Assembly (NCBI GenBank): GCA_947034885.2
Contig: OX344750.2
Span: 5,828,001-5,892,000 of the forward strand
Source of the DNA: Thuidium tamariscinum
Taxonomy: Eukaryota; Streptophyta; Bryopsida; Hypnales; Thuidiaceae
Direction: 5' to 3'
Length of the DNA stretch: 64,000 nucleotides
Shown piece by piece: positions 10,286-21,477 of this stretch. The notes beneath the pieces are model-generated. The model did not search any database and was not told the DNA's origin. It saw only the letters and a list, made by a program, of their open reading frames with translations. Position 1 is the first letter of the stretch. The number at the start of each line of letters is the position of its first letter. The position numbers and the translations under genes were made by a program.

Positions 10286-13200
10286 CCATCCTTGAGGAAG
10301 ACTATTTCCCTATACCTGCTCATTGGAAAAGAAAAAAAATATTGATGTACTTTTGTGGGACAATAGCTCCCATTGGGTGGGTTACAAAGATCATGATGAA
10401 ACTTTGTCATTTAAAATTTGGGTTTGGGACATGAAGATGACACATGTACTATTTAACCATGAACATTATATTGTACAACCATGAAGATAATAATATAGTA
10501 TTGTACATTCACTCCACTAATGGATTCTTCTTTGACAACCATCAATATAATATTGTACTATCCAAATTTAATACTTGGTAGTAGTACCTTGTTGGTTTGT
10601 CATCTATTGTAGTCCTCACTTGTATTTCACACAAGATAGCAATAAGCAATTAGGTACTTGTGCTACTAGTTTTGCTCTTCATTAAATAGGAGTACATGTC
10701 AATCTTTGGAGGCCTTCTATGCACCTCAAAAATCCTCTAACGGTAAGGTAGATATTTAAGTGCTTTATCATACAGATTTGATATGTAGCAGGTATCTTAG
10801 AGAAGCTATTTGTCAATTCACAAATTTTTCAGAGATAGAAAAGTTTGAGGAAAGTCATGTGAAAAAAACATGAAGATATTCTAACAAAAAGGGATTTTTT
10901 GTGATTTTTCAACTTAGATGAAGTGTTAGAATAGACCCTTATTAAAGCAGAGGTTGGACATTTTCACTACTTTAATGCATTGTCATTGTTATAAGGGGTT
11001 GCTTAGTTTGTGGTTATGGGTGGGATAATAACAAAAATGGGAGGATCTTATAGCTAGGTGGCGGAATTGCATAGATGGTGGTATTAGCCAATCCAACCTT
11101 AAAAATAGAAGTGAGGGTATTGATTTTTGGTCATAAGCCCTACAAGCTTTCCTTCAAGAGCAATGTCTTTTGGATATAGATTCTCTAAAATGAATCCATG
11201 CAAAAAATTCAAAATTCATAAAGTATTTTTATTAGTATGTACATAACTCTACTTTTTAGAAACATGTCTTATTGTTCAAATAATATTTTAGTATTCTAAA
11301 ATACTCCCTAATTGGATGTTGTTTCTTTTGTCATTTGGGATTTTTCAATACAATTTGCAGATCAAATAAAAATTGAAAATTGAAAAATTAGACATAAATG
11401 TATTTTCTTGTACTACATACAATGACAAAGAAGTTCTCTAAAATAAAATTATCTTTGCCTCTTCCACAATCATATGTTTAAAGTACACTTTGTAATTGTG
11501 GAAAAGAACTTATAATCTTGAAATGTAATTAGTTAAATACAAGCAACCTTCAAGTTGAAAAAATATCCATTTTCCTTTAGTATATTTAATTATCTATTTA
11601 TAAAATGCAAGTATCAATGTATTTGTTTTCAATTTTTTGAAAATTAGGCCATAATGTTTCAAAATCTATCAAAATACATTTTCTAAGTTTGATTTTTTTT
11701 CTACCAAAGTACTTTTAAAGGTGAGATTCTATACTTAAAAATATTTTGTTTTACTTTCAGTATCATTCTTTCAAAATGAATAATCACTAAGTATGCCCTT
11801 CATAGATGTATGATGTACATTCTATATTAATTTCATATCAAAGAATGTTTTTTATCTACAAAAATGTACATTTGAGATTTAATGGGGCAATTTCTATGTC
11901 CTTCAAACATGTGAAAATATTTCTTTTACTACCAAAAATAAACAATATTTATAAACAAATTATTTTATAAATATTTGAATCTATTGAAAAAAAAAATTCT
12001 ATATTAGTTGAATTATACCAAAGTTTCACTTCAATAAAATCAATGAAGTCTTCACTCACACTTGAAGAAACTCATATTTTCAATGAAAGATTTTAGGTAA
12101 CAGATTGTAATGACCCATATTTTTTTGTCAACTAATGGAAAAATATCCTAAACCATCCCTGTATTTTGCAGTAGACCCTAAACTCTTCCACAACTATCCC
12201 TAGACTACAATTAATGTATCTATCAAATGCTTTACTCTAATTTGTTGACATATATTAAAGACACATACCATAATGTGATTGACTCACTATTGATTTTAGC
12301 AATGTTCAAATTTGGGGGCATCTATTGAACAATTCCAATGGTCTAGAGAGCCAACACTTTGAAAAATCATAGATATTACATACAACATCCAAAAAATCTA
12401 TTTTTTTCTTAATATTCATGATTTTCACTCACTAATATTAGAAAAATATTATTTTTAGAAAAAGCTGCCTCCAACTATGCTGAATTCCTTGTTTGAACGG
12501 TTTAGGGTGTTTCCACCGTATGATGTTCCATGTCTAATAAAATTGTCAACTCAACTATAGTTTGTCAAGCAGCCCAACCACAACTTGCATTCAAAAGCTA
12601 CCACCCACAGGCTGCAACATCAATCCCAAAACCTGCAATCTAAATTTTGGTCCATAACCTGTTGAAGAAGTTGAAATTTGATGATATCGATCTGGTACTG
12701 TAAGTGTAGTATGCCACAGCATCAATGGTCAGGATGGAGATTCTAAGGGACGAATTGAATGAAACCTTGAAATGGTGTCGGAAGGTACGCTCTGCAAGTA
12801 GTTTATGTTGTCAATATCCAAATCTCCTTCAGATGCCGGTAAACAAGAGATTCTCCGTGGGAAGACGATACAGAAATCACAAGCAATCAGATTGAGGCAC
12901 TGACTCGTCCAATTCCCTCCTGCACTTCAACAAAGGCCCGCTCGCAATGAGGCTAAACCTGGGCTTGGAAATGAAAAGAGTGGTAGCAATTGAAATCCCT
13001 ACTCGAGAGGCGACACATCAATCCCAACTACCTGCCTTTGACTAGGGTCATCCATCAAATACTCTCGGAGATCAACAAGCACTGAGCAACGATAACAGAA
13101 ACAAAGTCAAAAGACAACAAAAGTGATAACAGATGCTGCACTAAGATTTGAGAAGCTACAAACTATTATGATGTACAAGCCCCGCATAGATCAATCATCA

Positions 13201-13415
13201 TCCCCCCACTATTAGAGCTTTTTGCACTGCTTTCCTTCACTCTCTCCAGTCCAAGACATCACAAGCCCTTCGAACATTTCAATCAGTCACGAAAGTGTTA
13301 AAAGCTGGGAAACGATCCGCTTACATTCAATCACATGTTTGGGTCACATCACACTAGTGGACTCAAGACGTAGAATGTATAATCTCTCTTTAGAACTGGG
13401 GCACACTTTATTACT
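10286..13415. other. Intergenic, mostly AT-rich, no gene recognised
   Basis: From 10286 to about 12470 the DNA is strongly AT-rich, with no open frame of note and no family motif. From about 12480 to 13415 base composition rises toward genic values, which may mark the 3' side of the minus-strand gene that follows. No coding frame could be defended there. Confidence 0.5.
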
Positions 13416-14180
13416 TCAGGAAGACGAAGAACGATCAATCTTAACCACATCTAAACCACATGTTTCAACGAAACCCGTCATTGTACTATTAGACTCAATG
13501 CTAAATTCATGAATGAATAGTAGACTTGCATAGAGCGAGGCTTGCAAGTTGACCTAAAATAAATGAACATGAATGATATGAATACCACGTCTTAGCAAAC
13601 CTATTCGCTTTTAGGTTGTTTGGATTTATAAAAACAAAGCAGAATCTACCTGCGTCGTAGTTCTTTGCTGCTGAGATTGTGAACAATTCGTGGCAGCTGA
13701 GCTTGTAAATGAGTTCGGTAGGTCATTCCTTTGTTGCTAAGGTTGCGAATGGTTTGAACTTGCAAACGGTTTAGGTAGGTTGCTCCTTTGTTGCCCACCT
13801 TCCGAATGGTTGATGGCGGCTGAGCTTGCGAATGGGTTGGCTGGGTTGCTCCTTTGCTGCTCAGCTTCCAAATGGTTCGTCGCAGTTGAGCTTGCAAATG
13901 GATTAGGAGGGATGCTCCTTCGCTGCAAAGTTGGTGAATGGTTCGTGGTTGCAGAGCTAGAGAATGGATTAGGTGGATTGCTACGTGGCTGTTGTTGAAC
14001 CCAACTTGACCAAGAGTATACTACGGATGGCCCACTTGAACTCTCCTCCATTTCACCTACGTTGTTGTCGGTTTGGTCTTGAATGACAGAAGTGCAACCG
14101 CGCGCACCCCTTGAACCCACACTGGTCGCAGGTGTGATATCCAAAACCAAAACCATTTGGTTTGCACCACGCGGAAACAA
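13416..14180 (-). CDS. Unrecognised protein with tandem NPF-motif repeats (partial model, possibly broken)
   Basis: Minus-strand frame from 14180 reads through a short acidic stretch (GEMEESSSGPSVVYSWSSW) and then repeats of about 22 residues of the form QQRSNPxNPFASSAATNHS. NPF is the classic ligand of EH domains in endocytic adaptors; that role is an inference from the motif alone. The frame meets a TAG after the fourth unit (NHSQP), yet a fifth unit follows in the same frame (NDLPNSFTSSAATN) up to a good donor, CAG|GTAGAT at 13650. A phase-0 acceptor at 13553 would add 45 codons to a stop at 13416. So either the protein ends at the TAG or this allele is damaged. Upstream exons were not identified; 14181-15180 holds further minus-strand frames without recognisable family. 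Confidence is low for the model and higher for the repeat itself. Confidence 0.4.
13673..14000. repeat. 66-bp tandem repeat, five units
   Basis: Five consecutive units of about 63-68 bp, each with GAATGGTT...GAGCTTGCAAATGGATTAGG...TTGCTCCTTTGCTGC on the plus strand. Unit length is a multiple of three for the inner units, keeping the minus-strand frame. Differences between units are mostly single bases, and the outermost unit (near 13673-13738) is the most diverged. Confidence 0.85.
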
Positions 14181-15766
14181 CCATCACAAACAATTTTCAT
14201 TATGTAGCGGAATTCCTACGAAAATCACAAGGTGTGGGATGGGAATCCACATACTCCAGGAATTGTCACCGTCAATTCTTTAGAAAGAACTCAATTAGAG
14301 CTCAGGTCTATTGCTATTAAGCAGGCCTTGGCGCTACAACAGTCCATTGTTGCTCATAGCCATGTTCATATATACAACGCAAAGCAAAAGATTGTTAAAA
14401 AAAACACAGCAAGTAAATGCGATATAGATTTAAAGAGTTCAAAATTTAAGAAGTTTGCACAGAGAGAAATGGCTTGCACCTTGACCCCATTCACTCCTCG
14501 TTGCATCCAGACGATCAATCAGGGAGCAAAAGAACTTCTCTATAACGCACAAAGCCAGAACTCGGCACTCGAGAAGATTCAATGACACTCGCACAGCCAC
14601 CCACATCTTCGTCCTCTGCTTCTGAAGTACCTGCTGCACCAGAACTTAGCTCAACCGAAAATGTCTGCACACAGTTTTTTACGTGAAGCTTCTGTTCCAT
14701 CGCCAACAGTCCGGTCCGCCAAGTCGGGCAAGAGACACCGGAAAGCGGCCGGTGGTTTGCTGGGGTTGGAGCCCGCAAGAAGTCTACCGGCAATAGGATG
14801 CGAACTTGCAGCTTTATGCTGCTACACGGTGGTACTGGACTACTGGAGGTGCTCACCGTCGACCCAAGCTCACAACCTTGATGACGCATCTCCTCCGCAG
14901 ACACCTCAGACAGAAACCCCTTCATTAGATTTCATCCTCGAGAGGCAGAAACCCCTTCATTAACTTATATTTCATCCTAGAGATCTAACTTATGACAGCC
15001 TTGTTTTTTGAGCCAAAGCCACACGCCCCTCACCAGTCGACACCTTCTTGTTCGTTTCAAGCTGCCTCGTGCCCCACGTCTTCTACTGTGCTTCCACTGT
15101 TCCACATATCTTCGAAATAGCACTCGGGAGTCAAGAAAGCAGAAAGCAACAATCAATAAGAAGAGTTGGATGTCAAACACTATTCTAATTCCTCACCAAG
15201 CCCCAACTTAGATGGTTTGCATATGTACAAGTATACCACATGAAGCAACACTTGGAGTCTTGGACACTTGCAAAGCAACTTCAAGAAAGAATTTTTACTG
15301 ACAAATAACACCTTAAATTATGACTAAACTGATGATACATGTAACGAAAATGGCATTTAAGTTGACTCGTACTAATTGTTTTCGCATTTTCCTAAATTTA
15401 ACATGTACCAAAATGTACCAAAACTCAACACTAACATGTACCTAAATAATAGATATTTTAACCTCAGTCTACAAGTTTTGATACGTTACACCATGTATGA
15501 TTGTACATGTTAGGGTACGAAACTATCTAATTGATCAGCATAAATGCCATATTCGATACCCATTCACAAATTTGTGAGAATAACTCCCAGTACCAATGCA
15601 GCGTCAGAGACCAAAGCCTCATGAAGTCATAGTCGATAACCCCCCGGCCCGGAGTGGTCATCATAGTCAGTAAAGATTTCGCCAATCAGTAATCTTTCCT
15701 AAATGTCATAGTCGGTGTATATAGCTCTACCAATATAAGGTTAATAATCTATCTCTACGACACACT
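14181..15766. other. Region between NPF-repeat frame and F-box gene, no assigned gene
   Basis: Base composition is partly genic. The minus-strand frames 14925-14515 (136 codons) and 15180-14977 (67 codons) could be exons of the NPF-repeat gene, but neither shows a known domain and no splice path to 14180 could be shown. 15200-15766 is AT-rich and probably includes the 3' untranslated region of the F-box gene. Confidence 0.4.
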
Positions 15767-17938
15767 CTACACAGACTGAGGAGTTTGAGAACTTGACGAG
15801 GAAATATCGCGTTTCCTCTTTAATGCACCTTTGCGGTCTGCTCTCTCATCAGTAGTGAAATACTCATGAAGCTTGCGAGAAGGATTAAATGTCAAAGCTT
15901 CCAACTCCCTTTTACTTTTCTCAATCGCACTTCTCTTCGCTTGCTGTCAAGACATTCGCATTTGTGAGTACAGCGCAGACATATGAGCAGTATAATCTCC
16001 TTTCAGGATAACCAAGACCAAGAAACAACTGAGACGAACGACAAGCCAAGTAGGATGGTGGAATAGCAGGTATCATCCAACTCAATGCGTCTCCCGACAG
16101 GCACAAACTTGATGGCCATCTGACGTTTGATACACGACACATGACAACCAGCATAGATATTTGATAACTGTAATTACCAGGTTTTTCTCAAATTGTTGGA
16201 CCCGCTCGCGACAAACGTTAATTTCCATCTGCAAGGATCTTTGTCGAGCATGTACATTAACACTCTCCTGCTGCAGAACCACGTGGTGTCGGGAACGAAC
16301 TGCTTCTGGTTGCCAGATCTGTAATGCAATCGACGAACGGCTGGAACACAGCGAAAGAACTTCAAAATCATTTCCCCAAAGTGTATCCAATTAGGGCATA
16401 CTCAGGCATTCAGCTGAACTATGCAAGAAATTTTCAAAACCCTAGTACTGTACATTTTGCAACCCCAAACTGTGTGACAATTAATGACTGATTTCTTCAC
16501 GAGAAAAAGGATTCTTCTAGAAAGTCGACAAAGAGATGAACGCACCACGCTAGCTCAAAACGTTTCAGCTCCGCCACAGACGCCGCGAGCTTGTTACGTT
16601 CCGCTTCGATGGCTAATTGATATTGTCGAGCTTCCCATTGCAGCAAAGCACCCCGACTTTCTACATTGAGAACGCGCCGCTTGTGTGCTGCCATTTTTGC
16701 CGCCCTTACTTTCTCGAACCTGAGTAAACAGTATATGTTCTCTACATAATTAAGTGCAATAGTAACATGCAGAACAGAAGCATTCCTCACCTATCATTGA
16801 CACCTGTTTTCAGATCGTTGATTATAAGACCGGCGTTATACAGAAAAATCTCCAGCAATCACACCTCAGAGTAGGCTTGGAAAGAGTCTTAAAATGTTAA
16901 TATTGAACATGATATACTCCAGAGTTTTGGCTAAAGCGATCTCATTAAACGCCTGTAGAAGACTTTAATTTTCTTCCCAAACACAGAAAATATTATCATC
17001 GTAGCAACAAATTTGAATCTGCGTTAGAATTTCGTCAGATCCCAAACCTTCATTCATCTTATAAACTTTTGAATATCATGGAAGTGCTAATTCCAAGGAC
17101 CTAACCTGAAGAATGCGTTCGTCATTAACAAAACCATTTGACATATTTCCTTTCTAGTCTCATTTTGCGCAGATTTTTTGTGAACATCGGTGTTACTCGA
17201 AAACAAAATATTCTCGTTCCCAAAAAATTCAGTTGAGATTACCACTGCGTTCTATCCAATTCTGTTTAAAAGGATTCTGTTCCCAAGCTGTATGTTACAC
17301 ATGCAAAGACTGAAAGAAGTTCAAAACTGCTCAAATTGATACTGAGTAAGAAACAGAAGAATGAGAATACTCAGTATCCAGTCACTTACGTGTACATTCA
17401 AAAGAAAAGAATAAGACTACGGACGAAACCTAATTAAGACATGCTCCTTAAAGACTCTGTTTTAAAGCTGAAATTTCACGTTAAAAGATTGAAAACGTTG
17501 TATAAACGTTCAAATTTTTTCCTCAATCAGGAATCAGCGAATAAGAATAATCCATTTTTCCGTCACACCACAAATGAAAAACGCAGCACATGCGCAGAGA
17601 GCAAACCTAACAAAGATATGTCATCCCAACAGTGTAAATATGACCAAAAGCATTCTAACATCCAAGCACCAGGAGTTAGAATTTCACCTTACTCTGTAGA
17701 GATCCCTAAAACTCTTGGTCTCGCTGTCTTTCCCTGACGTCGAAACCAAGCCCAAGCGGAGCACTACGAGTACTCGGTCGCGCTCCCACAGAGATCGCCA
17801 AATGTCCTCCTCCGAAGATATCCGTCTAATGCGACGACACACGAAAGCTAAAGAGCACAAGTCTCGATAATCCAGCACCTCGTTCTCGATTCCCAGCCCT
17901 AAAATCTTTGTCCAAAGCTCGTCCGGTAGAAGGCCCAT
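15767..17938 (-). CDS. SKIP24: F-box protein, SKIP24 type
   Basis: F-box proteins link substrates to SKP1-cullin1 ubiquitin ligases; SKIP24 was named as an SKP1-interacting partner. Four exons: 17938-17688, 16719-16546, 16340-16178, 15943-15767 (stop). The frame stays open across all junctions and gives 254 aa, essentially the length of the Arabidopsis protein (about 255). The N-terminus reads MGLLPDELWTKILGLG, the F-box core, with DLCSLAFVCRR and IWRSLWERD. The rest is helical and charged: RFEKVRAAKMAAHKRRVL, a Glu/Arg-rich coiled-coil-like stretch, IALQIWQPEAVRSR (a hallmark of this family), then EINVCRERVQQFEKNL and a tail with the basic run KRKRD followed by serines. The order and spacing match SKIP24. 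Intron 1 is 968 bp. The substrate is unknown. Confidence 0.9.
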
Positions 17939-18320
17939 CGCGAAAAATTAGAAAACTGTGCGTGTCTAAGAAATTCTCCACAACAAATTCTAAGCTTCAT
18001 AGGACTTTGCAATCGTAGAATGCTAAAAACAGAAATTCTTAAGTGCGAGCTGTGAAGCAGCAGTTGGAAGCACTGCGTGTCGAAAGGGGCACCGCAGGGA
18101 CGACGAAGGTAGGCGCACCTTCTTCGCTTCAGTGCACGCGCATCCTCTGAAGAATTGCGACATGGCAGCTGCCCATTAGCTTCTAAGCTTCTAGTAGTCC
18201 GCTCTAAGAGCGACCACTGTCTTCAAATGGACCCTACAGTTAAGTTAGGGCTACGACGAACTTGATGGACTTTTGAAGGGGGAATGTGTGACAATAGAGT
18301 GGCTCTTGTAAGTTTTTGGA

Positions 18321-18825
18321 CACTTCAAAATTGTCATATCTAGCTGAGGAGGTAGAATTTTTCAATGAAATTTGGACATGGTGAAGTTTAAGTTTTACTT
18401 GTGCTTTAAATGATTTTCCAAGAATTTTAAGTCAATTTTTGAATTTTTCATAATTTAATGAAACTAATTAGTGAAAAAAAACTTTCAATACAAGCAAATT
18501 TTTTTCAAGATTTTTTGGGAAGTGGGATGAGAATTCTTTTTAGAATTTTTGAGCAAGAATTCCTCTCACTTTAAAATTTTATTGTGTGAAATATAAATGA
18601 TTAAAGTATAACTCCAAATTTTTACAATTCTTAGAAATCACTCCAAAAATGTCAAAAAAATCATTAAAAAATAGGAAAAACGTATGGAATGTTTTTATAT
18701 ATTTTTTCATGACTTTTTTGAGAGTTTTGAAGTCATTCAAAGTAAGAATAAGACTTAAACTTTAGCATGTCCAAATTTCATTGAAAAATTCTAACTCCTC
18801 AGCTAGATATGACAATTTTTGAAGG
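18321..18825. mobile_element. Foldback element, about 505 bp
   Basis: The arms are 18321-~18430 and ~18715-18825. The left arm carries AATTGTCATATCTAGCTGAG and then TTTTTCAATGAAATTTGGAC; the right arm has the same in reverse complement with few mismatches. Weaker complementarity continues toward the centre. No open frame. The target duplication is unclear. Confidence 0.7.
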
Positions 18826-20126
18826 ATAGACTTCAAAGTGAAGTGAGCATTAATGAAATGATAATAGATAGAAAAGGTCCATTGTTTGGAAGGCACAATG
18901 GATTGATGCTTAGACATCCAAAGGATTTAGGATTGCATAAAACCCATTTGTGTTTTTTCTATTGCAAGGGTGGGAATCAAGCACCTACAATGAGGTATTG
19001 CTATTGAAGGTAGTTTGTAGATCAAATAATTGTACAATATTTATAAATTATCAATATCAATTAGTTTTTAAGTTCAATGCATGTAATGAGGTTAAAAAAT
19101 ACATAGTTATAAGTTTTAAATTAGTGTATTAATAATTTTTCAATGTGATGTTTAAAAGAAGCCCTCATGCCATGCATTTAGTATAAATAAAGTTTCAATA
19201 TGTATAAGATCATGTGATTAAGATGTAAATCATTAGTATTTGAAAGGCATGGCCTTGATTTGAAACATGGCCATTTAAGTACACTAGATTGTCAATCAAT
19301 CATGAAGACATCATTTCCAAAAATTAATTAACTTTCTTACCAAATTGAAAATAATGCATAATTCACCATGTAATATGATCTTAAATTAGAAAATTCAATA
19401 TTGAAGCACATTTTAGAAATTATAAGGGTAAAACAAATAAATCTTAAAGAATTGGCAAATAATTTGTATAAAGCTCTAAACCCTAAAGTCAACAAATTGA
19501 ATATTGTTTTGCCAACCCCTTCACAAATTCATCAAAAAATATAAATAGAACTTTTGGATTCAAGAAATAGTCAGTGGTGTAACTATTCACTTCACTCATA
19601 TTACATGTCTTGCTAATCAAAATATTTAGTAGAACTTCAAGCCAAGACCCTCCAAAACATAAGTAATGTGATTTAAAAAATTAAAGGTAGTCACATTAAA
19701 TAAGTAATTAAACCTAAAGTGATGAAAATCATTTTTTAATTGTCCATCATTATAAAGAAATAGCACCATGATTGTTAGTGAGAGTTGGCCATCAATTCTA
19801 GCTTACCCTTGATGTTCCCCCAATGGCACCTCCACCATCTTCCTTGGCATTCCTTTTTTCCTTGTTCATTGTCATTGCCATTGCAATGTTTTGGTGACAT
19901 AAAGCTTTTACACTTCAAGCTCTTTGTTGCCCCTTTTGACCTCATAACTCATGTTTCAATTGCCAAATTTTGTACCAAGAGAGCCTTCTTCCATTGAGAG
20001 GCTTTGACAACGCTTAAGCTAGGATTTAGGTTTTGTTAGTTGTTCATTGTCAATTGCTCTTACGAGGCAATTGACTGCATGACAAAAACAATGTTTTGGT
20101 TGCGAATCGACACATTTAAGATTGAA
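18826..20126. other. AT-rich intergenic, nothing recognised
   Basis: Short frames only (for example 19785-19997, +), low complexity, with no family motif. Confidence 0.5.
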
Positions 20127-21477
20127 TACTATAAGAAAATTGTTTTTTTGGTCTTGTTAGCAAAAAAATATGTCATGTTTTTTGGGATGTCACACGTCAA
20201 GTGAACAATAGGTGCAAAAATGTAAACCTTATGTGATGTCGTGAAAAACATGTACAGCTAAATTAGATAACAAGTAGACATCACCATCGATAGACATGTT
20301 CATAATGATGTTTAAAAAAACAAATTCATATTTTTTTGTGACATCCAAAAAAACATAGATTACCATATCAGCAAAAAGTCCATTTTGATTATAGATAAAT
20401 TAATAAAAATTACTATGATCAATAGTAAAATATTGCCCATAAGTGAAAAAATTTGGAAAAAATAGCCACATGGCATGCTTTGCCAAAAAAAAGGGAATGG
20501 ATGACTTGAATGTATAACTTGAATGTATAAGATGGATAAAAACAATTGGTCTTTATACTAGTGTAGTGATAGGAAGAGAGACAATCTACGTGGGATATGA
20601 AAATCAACAATTGTATTCAATGAGAAATGTCAAAAATAACGCTGAGATGTTTAAAACAATATGTACATGTCTGAAATGACATTAGCATATTCAATGGCCA
20701 ATGCCATAATTTAGAATTTCATATCTTTTGTCTCACCTTAGACTGGAAAAGGATATAAATATACTCTCTCTCCCCTTCATTTTCATTAACTTTAAATGAA
20801 GCTATTCTTTCATTTTTCCATCAAAAATCTTCTTAATGGTAGATGGTAAGTTTTCTTCCATTCTTTTTGAATTTAGCAAATTTTCTTGTTCATCTTTCTT
20901 TTTTTATATATATATTTTTTAAGAAAAATTTGATTAATTTTGCCTTATAAGTGGGGTATGTAACAATTGATGTTTCAAAAAACATTTAATTTGACATCTC
21001 AAAAAATATGATTTAAATTTTAAAAATTTTAAAAATGTGTTGACAAAACATGCCACGTCAATATAATTTGGATCTAAGTCGGCATAATTTACAAGTCCAC
21101 ATCATCATAATCCAGGGGTCCACATCATCTTGATTTGGATCCACGTCTTTTTTTTCCAAGTCTACGTCACAACCTTGGTCAAAATGGTGTTGGATGAAAA
21201 ATTGTCCTATGTAGCACTGCCCATCTTGAAAAGAGCTTATGTGGCACTTAAAACCCCTCCACATGTAGCCTTTTGCAAAGCTTACAAGACCTTGTTTTAT
21301 TTGATGTAAAAAAAATAAGCCAAATTTAGACGCATCATTTGAAATTTTGGCACATTTTTTACCTATCTTTTATAACGGATTTTAGGTGACATCAACATTG
21401 ATCCAAATCCTGTCAAAGGTGACATTTTATCCGCATGTTCTTGTAGATGTCCAAAAAAACACGTATTTCTTATAGTG
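20127..21477. mobile_element. CACTA-like non-autonomous element, 1.35 kb
   Basis: The left end reads TACTATAAGAAAA and the right end TTTCTTATAGTG, the reverse complement of CACTATAAGAAA, close to the plant CACTA terminal consensus. Possible 3-bp duplications are GAA at the left and GAG at the right (one mismatch). The inside holds repeated short motifs of the sort seen in CACTA subterminal regions: GTCCACATCATC, GATCCACGTC and AAGTCTACGTC around 21088-21175, and ATGTCCAAAAAAACA-like words near both ends. No transposase frame is seen. Confidence 0.55.

Noticed and set aside
13780-13998. Plus-strand open frame through the 66-bp repeat
   Set aside because: It yields a Cys/Leu-rich product without known motif; the minus strand gives consistent NPF units.
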